A stretch of DNA of 43,724 nucleotides, taken from IMG/VR virus record IMGVR_UViG_3300028802_000003, positions 1 through 43,724 of that record. The stretch is one strand, 5' to 3'. Shown here one piece after another: positions 14,474 through 19,405 of this stretch. A model generated the notes under the pieces. The model did no database searches, was not told the DNA's origin, and saw only the letters and a list, made by a program, of their open reading frames with translations. The DNA is from a virus. The translations under genes were made by a program, and so were the position numbers. How positions within the stretch are numbered: the stretch's first letter is position 1; every line of letters begins with the position of its first letter.

Positions 14474-14934
14474 AGCAACCCCATTTCGCGCATGGACGCG
14501 CAGGTCGGATCGCCCACAATGATGTGATCCAACAGACGGACCCCAACCGACTCGCATCCCGACGCCAACCGACGCGTGAACTCCCGATCCTCCCGGGACG
14601 GCGTCGGATCCCCCGACGGATGGTTGTGCGAGAGGATCAGGCCGCAAGCGCCCTGCAGCAACGCGTCCCGAAGCAACTCGCGCGGCTCCACCATCGCCCG
14701 ATCCAACGTCCCTTTGTAGCAGACCCGAACCGACAACAGACGATTCCGGGCGTTCAAGTAAACCCCGACCGTGTACTCCGAATCCGGTTCTAGTGTCGCG
14801 AAGAATGCCCGAAGCATCTCTTTGACCAGCGCCGGTTCGTTCAATAGGTCCGTCGGTTTCGGAGCATCCGACACCAGCGAAACCCGCGCGACCCTGATCT
14901 GATACCGTGACCTGATCCCCGCATCGGTTTCCAT
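14470..14934 (-). CDS. radC: RadC/JAB (JAMM) domain protein, 154 aa
   Basis: The HNHPSGDPTPSRED motif (residues about 103-116) is the diagnostic JAMM metal site (H-x-H-x10-D) of RadC-like proteins, preceded by LLQGACGLIL. This is the MPN domain alone; the helix-hairpin-helix part of chromosomal RadC is missing, as in many phage and plasmid versions. The family's molecular role is unsettled (proposed metalloprotease or DNA-repair link). It is the first gene of the leftward operon facing the origin-like region. Confidence 0.88.
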   Translation of the reverse strand: METDAGIRSRYQIRVARVSLVSDAPKPTDLLNEPALVKEMLRAFFATLEPDSEYTVGVYLNARNRLLSVRVCYKGTLDRAMVEPRELLRDALLQGACGLILSHNHPSGDPTPSREDREFTRRLASGCESVGVRLLDHIIVGDPTCASMREMGLL

Positions 14935-15174
14935 GATCCCCGCCTTTCCGTCGGCCCGTTTCGACCGACTCCCCGAATAGTCTCAAAAACTCCCGTTGTA
15001 ACGCAAGTACATTCCGCACGCGGATCCGCTAGCTTCCCCGACCCGAAACCGGGCCTGGCCACCATGGAGGAGGAGAGGCGCAGTCGCTGGGCCGACTCCG
15101 TCCCCCGGGCGACCTGCGCGACCCGGGCGACCCGGCGGCCGGCGACCCGGCGCGAGCTCGCGACCCCATGCGCC

Positions 15175-15220
15175 GGGATCCAAGGTCGGAGCGCCGGCGG
15201 GATCCAGGTCGGAGCGCCCG
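15175..15220. repeat. Tandem direct repeat, two copies of about 23 bp
   Basis: GGGATCCAAGGTCGGAGCGC at 15175 is followed immediately by a second copy at 15199 that lacks one A. Part of the origin-like region. Confidence 0.75.
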
Positions 15221-15253
15221 ACCCCTACATGTTGTGGATCGCCGCCATTCCCC

Positions 15254-15279
15254 GGATCGGCCCACAGGATCGGCCCACA
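15254..15279. repeat. Perfect 13-bp tandem repeat beside an AT-rich stretch
   Basis: GGATCGGCCCACA occurs twice head to tail (15254-15266 and 15267-15279). About ten bases further on lies the most AT-rich segment of the region (about 15290-15315). Tandem iterons next to an AT-rich unwinding element are a classical origin layout. Confidence 0.7.
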
Positions 15280-15509
15280 GGAGTGCAACGTCCGATAATA
15301 GATAAAGTGTAAATACGCCCGACTTACGCCCTGGTGCAGCTCGAGAGGTCGCGCGCCGCGGGACCCAGGAGGGGGTGTGGTGTCGGCCGCCCGAGCGCGA
15401 GCGAGATCGCCCGCGGGTTCTCACTTACACCGGCCTCCATTTTCAGTCTCCCGATTTCTTTCAACGTTTCGCTCCTGGGGTTCGACTGGATTTAGGCGCG
15501 AGTTTTCGA

Positions 15510-15668
15510 CCTGTTCTCACCTGTTCTTGGAACGGGTCGTCCTGTTCTCGGAACGGTCCCACGACCTGTTCTTGGGGTACTACGTACCCCTGAGAACAGC
15601 AGAACAGGTCGTTGGGACCCTGAGGGCGAACGGGTGGGGGTATGGATTGGGGTGGGAACAGGAACAGG
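15510..15668. repeat. CCTGTTCT box array in both orientations
   Basis: Direct copies of CCTGTTCT lie at 15510, 15520, 15541 and 15565. The inverted form AGAACAGG is at 15601, with near copies at 15593 (AGAACAGC), 15655 and 15661 (GGAACAGG). The spacing is irregular but the boxes are symmetric about 15582, as expected for initiator or repressor sites. Confidence 0.7.
15555..15619. other. Large palindrome/cruciform inside the box array
   Basis: The outer arms GGTCCCA (15555-15561) and TGGGACC (15613-15619) are complementary. So are CGACCTGTTCT (15562-15572) and AGAACAGGTCG (15601-15611), with one unpaired T. At the centre GGGGTAC-TAC-GTACCCC (15574-15590) forms a second perfect inverted repeat. 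As RNA it would be a strong hairpin; as DNA, a cruciform or double-strand binding site. Confidence 0.7.
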
Positions 15669-15737
15669 TCGGGGAGGGAGGAAAGGGCTGGACTATCGTT
15701 TACAACGCAAGTAGGCTCTTTGGAGGGGGTGAGAGGG

Positions 15738-15839
15738 ATGAGGAATGCGGACTGGTGGGCGAGGGGGTTTATTGCGGCGGGGTTGGTATTGACGTGGTGG
15801 AACATCTGGCAGGAGAGGCGGAACAGGGGGGGTGTCTGA
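15738..15839 (+). CDS. Small single-pass membrane peptide, 33 aa
   Basis: ATG 15738 follows a GA-rich ribosome site. The peptide has one Trp-flanked helix (about residues 6-24) and a basic tail. Its stop overlaps the next start (TGATG), so it is translationally coupled to the larger membrane protein. First gene of the rightward operon from the control region. Confidence 0.5.
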   Translation: MRNADWWARGFIAAGLVLTWWNIWQERRNRGGV

Positions 15840-16222
15840 TGGACCAGGCAGCGGAGCGGGTGGCGGCGTTGTTGGAGCGGATGGCGGGGGCACTTGGAGT
15901 GACGGTCGAGCATTTGTGGCCGATCCTGGTGGCGAGGACGCGGGTGGCCTGGTGGGGGGAGTTGTTCGCGTTGCTGGTGGCGGCGGTGTTGATGGGGTGG
16001 GCGGCGAAGGCGACGTTGGCGTGGTTCAAGGCGGATGGGGCTCGGGAGCGGGGGATGTGGGACGACCGGATGGGACAGGGGATGGGGTTGGGGGTCGTGC
16101 TGGCGGGGTTTGCGCTGTCGGTGATTCTGCTGTTGGGGCATCTGGCGGATGTGGGGACGGCGATTTACCCGGAGGCGGCGACGGTGGAGCGGTTGCTCTA
16201 CGCCGTGAAGTGCGGCAAGTGA
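15839..16222 (+). CDS. Membrane protein, 127 aa
   Basis: An amphipathic N-terminal helix (about residues 1-35) is followed by a hydrophobic helix (about 40-65), a polar, charged segment (about 70-85), and a second hydrophobic helix (about 86-105). This topology (helix, membrane, loop, membrane) is common in small phage inner-membrane proteins encoded beside early genes. No family name or activity can be given. Confidence 0.55.
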   Translation: MDQAAERVAALLERMAGALGVTVEHLWPILVARTRVAWWGELFALLVAAVLMGWAAKATLAWFKADGARERGMWDDRMGQGMGLGVVLAGFALSVILLLGHLADVGTAIYPEAATVERLLYAVKCGK

Positions 16223-16575
16223 GCGAGCGCAAGGATGGTGGCCCGGCTTGCGTGCGTTCTGCGGTCGAGGAGGAGGAGTTGCCATACGTCTACGCCGCTG
16301 AACTGGCGGGCGAAGGGACGCAGCACGTTATCAAGTCGAAGGATCACATCCGGGTCGTGAAGGCGCTGGAAGCCACGCTCGCGGAAGCGGAGCAGGCGTT
16401 CGACGGGCAGATGATCCGCGCCAACGTCCTGTCGCGCGACAACGACGCCCTGCGCGCAGAGAACGAGGCGATGAAGGCCGTCCTGTCCGAAGCCGGGATC
16501 ACGGTCGAGAAGGTGGACGGCGGCTACCGCTGGAAGCGGACCCCCGCGCCCGTCGAGCGGAAGGGGGAGGAGTGA
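16219..16575 (+). CDS. Coiled-coil protein, 118 aa
   Basis: GTG 16219 overlaps the upstream TGA. After a charged start, residues about 40-95 have a heptad-like pattern of Leu, Ala and Glu (VVKALEATLAEAEQAF and onward), predicting a coiled coil, and the C-terminus is basic. The stop overlaps the methyltransferase start (16572). Function unknown. Confidence 0.55.
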   Translation: MSERKDGGPACVRSAVEEEELPYVYAAELAGEGTQHVIKSKDHIRVVKALEATLAEAEQAFDGQMIRANVLSRDNDALRAENEAMKAVLSEAGITVEKVDGGYRWKRTPAPVERKGEE

Positions 16576-18152
16576 AATATGGCAGCACGTTCTCGGGGAT
16601 CGGGGGACTCGACGCCGGGCTCCACCGAGCCGGACACCAGGCCGTCTTCCTCTGCGAGCGCGACCCCTGGCGGCGGGAGATCCTCGCCCTCCGGTTCCCC
16701 GGGGTCCCCATCTTTGACGACGTTCGTGAAGTCACAGAAGGCGCACTCCGCCGACGACTGCGAGAGGTGGGAGCAGGGCGACGTGGCGCCGACGTTCTCA
16801 CCGAGGGACGGGTCGGCGCCCTCGACGGTGATCGCGATAGAGGCGGTCGGCCGGAAGATGAGCGGCGGGCCGGAGGTGGGCCTGGGGGTCCGGGAGGGGG
16901 GTCCGATGTTCACGCTGGACCGGGAGAGCCATCACGCCGTGGCGGTGTTCGCGCAGAACCAGCGCGACGAGCTCCGGGACCTGGGGGATCTGGCGCCGGC
17001 GTTGAATGGGCCGGGGACCCACCAGCAGGCGATGGTCTACACCTCAAAGTCCCTGCCGACAGACTCGCGGATCGCGGAGGAGATCGCGCCGACGCTGCAG
17101 GCGGCGCAGTCGGAGAGCCGGGGCGGGACGGCGGGACCCTTGATCTTCTCGTCGGAGGATTCCCCTGCCAGGATGTCTCCGTCGCCGGCAAGCGGGCCGG
17201 GTTCAAGGGGGCGCGGTCGAGCCTCTTCCACGAGTTCGCCCGAATCGCAGGAGAGCTTGTTCGCCCCGGAGGATACGTTCTGGTCGAGAACGTCCCGGGT
17301 CTTTTCAGTTCCCATGGGGGACGGGACTTCGGTACCGTCCTCGGGGCGCTGGCCGACCTCGGGTTTCACGATCTCGCCTGGCGAGTTCTCGACGCCCAAT
17401 TCTTCGGAGTACCCCAACGTCGGCGGCGGGTGTTCATCCTTGCGCGACGTGCTCGAGGCCGACGTTGCGCCGAAATACTTCTTGAGCCAGAGAGCCGCGG
17501 CGGGGATCCTCCGACGCGCGCAGAAGCGCGGGAAGGCGTTGCCGGAACACTTGGAAGCCGCACTCCGGGCGGTGGGATGCGAACCACCGACCTCGACGGA
17601 CACGGAGCCTACGTCGTGAAGCCGGAGGCTCCCGAGGTCGCGCGCTCGCTCAACTCGCAGCGAGATGGCTACAACGACGGCAGCGACCAGACCTACGTCG
17701 TCCCCGCCCTCACGTCGAAGATGGCGAAAGGAACCGGCGGGCCGGCGGGGGATGAGTGCCAGAACCTCGTCCGCACCTTCAACGTCACGCCCGAGGGCGG
17801 CCAGGGCGCGGACCTGCGGGCGACCGAGACGGACACCTCGCTCTGCCTCTCGTCGTTGAACGGACAGGCGCATGACCGGGTGACGCTGGCCGTCGAGGAT
17901 CCCCGGGCCTTCAACTCCTACCAGCGGACAGAGGGTGAGGTGACGACGCCGATCCGGGCCGGGTCGCAGGAGGGCGTCGGGGTCCGCTTGAGCGCCGGCG
18001 TCCGGCGGCTGACGCCCACCGAGTGCGAGCGCCTCCAGGGACTCCCCGACGGCTGGACCCTGCCGGGCGCGGACTCCAAGCGCTACGCGGGCCTCGGGGA
18101 CGCCGTGACGGCAAACGTCGCCGAGTGGATCGGCCGGAGGCTCGAGCGATGA
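16572..18152 (+). CDS. dcm: C5-cytosine DNA methyltransferase with an atypical insert, 526 aa
   Basis: Motif I (FSGIGGLDAG, residues 7-16), motif IV with catalytic Cys199 (GGFPCQDVSVAGKRAGF), motif VI (ENV, 239-241), motif VIII (QRRRRVF from 282), a target-recognition-type region, motif IX (RRLTPTECERLQGLPDGW) and motif X (YAGLGDAVTANVAEWIG) occur in order, so the enzyme should be active. It transfers a methyl group from S-adenosylmethionine to cytosine, probably to evade host restriction. Oddly, residues about 57-190 lose all family likeness and become Gly/Arg-rich, while another frame reads sensibly there (see 16579). Confidence 0.88.
   Translation: MKYGSTFSGIGGLDAGLHRAGHQAVFLCERDPWRREILALRFPGVPIFDDVREVTEGALRRRLREVGAGRRGADVLTEGRVGALDGDRDRGGRPEDERRAGGGPGGPGGGSDVHAGPGEPSRRGGVRAEPARRAPGPGGSGAGVEWAGDPPAGDGLHLKVPADRLADRGGDRADAAGGAVGEPGRDGGTLDLLVGGFPCQDVSVAGKRAGFKGARSSLFHEFARIAGELVRPGGYVLVENVPGLFSSHGGRDFGTVLGALADLGFHDLAWRVLDAQFFGVPQRRRRVFILARRARGRRCAEILLEPESRGGDPPTRAEAREGVAGTLGSRTPGGGMRTTDLDGHGAYVVKPEAPEVARSLNSQRDGYNDGSDQTYVVPALTSKMAKGTGGPAGDECQNLVRTFNVTPEGGQGADLRATETDTSLCLSSLNGQAHDRVTLAVEDPRAFNSYQRTEGEVTTPIRAGSQEGVGVRLSAGVRRLTPTECERLQGLPDGWTLPGADSKRYAGLGDAVTANVAEWIGRRLER
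16579..17619 (+). CDS. Second long frame inside dcm, possible overlapping gene, up to 346 aa
   Basis: This +1 frame stays open for 1,041 bases. Its first 50 codons look like a shadow of motif I. From about 16735 to 17140 it reads like natural protein (SADDCERWEQGDVAPTF, then GVREGGPMFTLDRESHHAVA, then FAQNQRDELRDLGDLAPALN), resembling inserts of phage methyltransferases. Over motifs IV-VIII it gives SSEDSPARMSPSPAS and then KYFLSQRAAAGILRRAQKRG. I recall these as a phage protein family usually found as a separate gene next to dcm. The true start is unknown. It may be overprinting, a frameshift product, or partly a GC-driven shadow. Confidence 0.4.
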   Translation: MAARSRGSGDSTPGSTEPDTRPSSSASATPGGGRSSPSGSPGSPSLTTFVKSQKAHSADDCERWEQGDVAPTFSPRDGSAPSTVIAIEAVGRKMSGGPEVGLGVREGGPMFTLDRESHHAVAVFAQNQRDELRDLGDLAPALNGPGTHQQAMVYTSKSLPTDSRIAEEIAPTLQAAQSESRGGTAGPLIFSSEDSPARMSPSPASGPGSRGRGRASSTSSPESQESLFAPEDTFWSRTSRVFSVPMGDGTSVPSSGRWPTSGFTISPGEFSTPNSSEYPNVGGGCSSLRDVLEADVAPKYFLSQRAAAGILRRAQKRGKALPEHLEAALRAVGCEPPTSTDTEPTS

Positions 18153-18183
18153 GGGCGCTCGAGCGCAAGGGGAAGGAGAAGAA

Positions 18184-18399
18184 GTGACCGTGACCATCGA
18201 AGAGCTCGAGAAGATCCTCGACGTGCTGCTCGCGTTGCGGACGGACCCGCGGTATCCCGGCACGGAGGGGGCGGGCTGCTGGTGCGACCTGGGGATTGAC
18301 CATCCGCTCGCCAAGCGGCACTCTGGCGCCTGCACCGGCGCGCAGGAGCTCGTCCGGTCGATTCGGGGGCGGTTGGGGATCGTGTTCATTCCGACATAG
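18184..18399 (+). CDS. Small hypothetical protein, 71 aa
   Basis: GTG 18184 has GGAAGGAG five bases upstream; a 12-codon frame (18149-18187) only bridges from dcm. The protein is helical with two Cys in CWC and one later Cys, and a His pair near the middle, so a metal site is possible. It ends just before tRNA-Trp. Family not recognised. Confidence 0.5.
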   Translation: MTVTIEELEKILDVLLALRTDPRYPGTEGAGCWCDLGIDHPLAKRHSGACTGAQELVRSIRGRLGIVFIPT

Positions 18400-18400
18400 G

Positions 18401-18471
18401 GGGGGGCGCGTGTGGACGCTGGCTGGACTCCAAACCCGGCTGACTCGGTTCGACTCCGTGGCCCCCCGCCA
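18401..18471 (+). tRNA. tRNA-Trp (anticodon CCA)
   Basis: A perfect 7-bp acceptor (GGGGGGC with GCCCCCC), anticodon loop CTCCAAA (18428-18434, anticodon CCA at 18430-18432), T arm with loop TTCGACT, discriminator G and encoded CCA (18469-18471). The G discriminator fits bacterial tRNA-Trp. The D arm is reduced to a 3-bp stem with a 6-base loop (GCG-TGTGGA-CGC) placed directly after the acceptor. The anticodon stem has an A-C mismatch next to the loop and the T stem one T-T mismatch. Confidence 0.75.
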
Positions 18472-18483
18472 GTTTTCGCTTGA

Positions 18484-18499
18484 CGTTCCACGTGAAACA
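18484..18499 (+). promoter_or_regulatory. parS-like palindrome within a promoter-like segment
   Basis: The 16 bases around GTTCCACGTGAAAC (18485-18498) match the bacterial ParB-binding parS consensus (TGTTTCACGTGAAACA) at 14 positions. The site lies between the two tRNA genes. It also falls between a TTGACG box (18480-18485) and a weak TACCGT box (18504-18509) that would start transcription at tRNA-fMet. It may be a parS bound by host ParB or an operator of that promoter. No parA or parB gene is visible here. Confidence 0.5.
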
Positions 18500-18516
18500 G
18501 ACATACCGTTATCCAT

Positions 18517-18588
18517 CGCAGGGCCGTGTAGACGGCGTTGGGGCTCATAACTCCGACAGAGACGGTGCGAATCCGTTCCCTGCAACCA
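18517..18588 (+). tRNA. Initiator tRNA-fMet (anticodon CAU)
   Basis: The anticodon loop is CTCATAA (18544-18550) on a GC-rich stem, the T arm is GACGG-TGCGAAT-CCGTT, the discriminator is A, and CCA is encoded. The acceptor is CGCAGGG paired with CCCTGCA, leaving a C1-A72 mismatch, the hallmark of bacterial initiator tRNA. The D arm is again minimal (CCG-TGTAGA-CGG) and almost identical in loop sequence to that of tRNA-Trp. Confidence 0.75.
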
Positions 18589-18609
18589 AAAAAAGAAAGG
18601 GGTCGAACC

Positions 18610-18960
18610 ATGAAGCAGGAAGCAGCCGAGGCGAAGGCCAAAGAGTTCCTCGACACGTTTCTCCTGAAGGACGACGCGCGCTACGTCCAGAAAACGCAGG
18701 AGCTCGCGCTGATTTTCGTGTCGATCTGCCCGGAGGCGCCCGGAGCGGACAACACGCTGCCGACGCCGCCGGCCAAGCCGGGTCACGATCTGCCGGGCGG
18801 GCCCGTGACGCCGGACAACAGCCTGCCGGGTGGGCCGACCACGCCGGACCAGGGGTTGCCGGACGCGCCGGACACGCCGGACAACGAACTGCCGGACGCG
18901 CCGGATCGGCCGGGCTACACGGTGAAAAAGACGGAGACGACGATCCACAAGAAGAAGTAG
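18610..18960 (+). CDS. Protein with 11-residue Leu-Pro repeats, 116 aa
   Basis: ATG 18610 follows AAAGGGG. Residues 1-45 are helical and charged. From about 50 to 104 there are five consecutive 11-residue repeats of the form L-P-x-x-P-x-x-P-x-x-x (LPTPPAKPGHD, LPGGPVTPDNS, LPGGPTTPDQG, LPDAPDTPDNE, LPDAPDRPGYT), followed by a Lys-rich tail. The repeat region should be an extended rod. It sits between the tRNAs and the Y-RNA-like array. Function unknown. Confidence 0.55.
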   Translation: MKQEAAEAKAKEFLDTFLLKDDARYVQKTQELALIFVSICPEAPGADNTLPTPPAKPGHDLPGGPVTPDNSLPGGPTTPDQGLPDAPDTPDNELPDAPDRPGYTVKKTETTIHKKK

Positions 18961-18970
18961 GGCTGACAGT

Positions 18971-19032
18971 CCGGGGCGCAGGGTCGGGGATACTTCTTGG
19001 GGAAGCAAACCCTCGGCCCGTTCCATCCCCGG
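18971..19032 (+). ncRNA. Y-RNA-like element 1 (62 nt, short hairpin insert)
   Basis: The outer helix CCGGGG/CCCCGG (18971-18976 with 19027-19032) encloses the conserved CGCAGGG-side loop, an inner helix CGGGG/CCTCG (18985-18989 with 19011-19015), and the shared sequence ATACTTC after the inner 5' strand. The insert is about 13 nt and folds with the flank into CTTC/GAAG. The inner helix differs from the other copies by a C-G to G-C swap that keeps pairing, supporting a real structure. A CTTTGCAAAG palindrome lies just downstream. Confidence 0.6.
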
Positions 19033-19052
19033 TTTTGATCTTTGCAAAGTTC

Positions 19053-19159
19053 GAGGGGCGATAGGCCGGGCTACTTCTGGCCGCGGTAATGCGCTGTAAG
19101 GGTTGAAATCCCAGGTATAGAGCCCGAAAGGGACCGCCTGGCCGACCTAAGATCCCCTC
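19053..19159 (+). ncRNA. Y-RNA-like element 2 (107 nt)
   Basis: The outer helix is GAGGGG/CCCCTC (19053-19058 with 19154-19159) and the inner helix CCGGG/CCTGG (19066-19070 with 19137-19141). CTACTTC follows the inner 5' strand. The insert of about 60 nt contains a T-arm-like hairpin (GGG-TTGAAAT-CCC) and a GAAA tetraloop hairpin (CCC-GAAA-GGG), but I cannot complete a tRNA from it. The outer helix sequence differs from its neighbours on both strands while still pairing. Confidence 0.6.
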
Positions 19160-19167
19160 ATAAATTC

Positions 19168-19298
19168 GCGGGGCGTAGATCCGGGTTACTTCTCATTTCA
19201 AGAGCGTTGTTGCAGGTTCGAGTCCTGTCGGAGGCCTTCGGGCTTTCGTGGCGCAATTGGTAGCGCACGTCCGTCTCCTGGGTCGCCTTCATCCCCGC
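19168..19298 (+). ncRNA. YrlA-type Y RNA with permuted tRNA-like module (131 nt)
   Basis: The outer helix is GCGGGG/CCCCGC and the inner helix CCGGG/CCTGG (19181-19185 with 19277-19281), with TTACTTC after the inner strand. The insert holds, in order: an anticodon-arm-like ATTTCAAGAGCG; a T arm (GCAGG-TTCGAGT-CCTGT, 19212-19228); an acceptor-like stem capped by a UUCG loop (CGGAGGCC, TTCG, GGCTTTCG, 19229-19248); and a D arm (GCGC-AATTGGTA-GCGC, 19251-19266). This 3'-half-before-5'-half order with a closed acceptor is how bacterial YrlA RNAs mimic tRNA. Ro60 is encoded 370 bases downstream. Confidence 0.72.
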
Positions 19299-19310
19299 AT
19301 AGCCGACATC

Positions 19311-19377
19311 CCGAGGCGTAGGGCCGGGCTACTTCGCCTGTTAAGCGGAATCCGTACCTGGCTCGCTTTATCCTCGG
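19311..19377 (+). ncRNA. Y-RNA-like element 4 (67 nt)
   Basis: The outer helix is CCGAGG/CCTCGG (19311-19316 with 19372-19377), a double change relative to the other copies that preserves pairing. The inner helix is CCGGG/CCTGG (19324-19328 with 19357-19361). CTACTTC flows into a hairpin TTCGC-CTGTTAA-GCGGA that looks like a tRNA-Asn anticodon arm. There is no T arm. This is the last element, 28 bases upstream of the zinc-ribbon gene. Confidence 0.6.
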
Positions 19378-19405
19378 ATTTTCCCTCTGAAACGGAGGAC
19401 TCGCG

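Larger units (their letters stand above)
14935..15737. other. Divergent non-coding control region, origin-of-replication candidate
   Basis: Between the leftward radC operon and the rightward 15738 operon, about 800 bases hold no convincing gene. In order they contain: a 10-base motif ACTTGCGTTR on the - strand near 15008, repeated near 15713; Arg/Gly-coding GC repeats (15110-15165); two tandem repeat pairs; an AT-rich stretch (about 15290-15315, AT-rich against a GC-rich background); repeated CCTGTTCT boxes; and a 65-bp cruciform. Iterons, an unwinding element and a cruciform at a divergence point are typical of replication origins. Confidence 0.55.

Noticed and set aside
15064-15312. Open frames in the control region
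   Set aside because: Arg/Pro-rich, built on direct repeats, no ribosome site and no natural protein pattern.
18149-18187. 12-codon frame between dcm and the 18184 gene
   Set aside because: Too short and made mainly of the purine-rich ribosome site of the next gene.
18971-19377. Hammerhead, twister, HDV-like or group I self-cleaving RNA
   Set aside because: The conserved loop sequences do not fit the catalytic cores I know, and the Ro60 neighbour plus permuted tRNA fit Y RNA better.
18971-19377. CRISPR array
   Set aside because: The repeats are long, structured, unevenly spaced and enclose inserts within a hairpin; no cas genes.
18971-19377. Cluster of ordinary or degraded tRNAs
   Set aside because: T and D arms occur in only one copy and in reversed order, no CCA ends, and the shell is shared by copies lacking tRNA parts.
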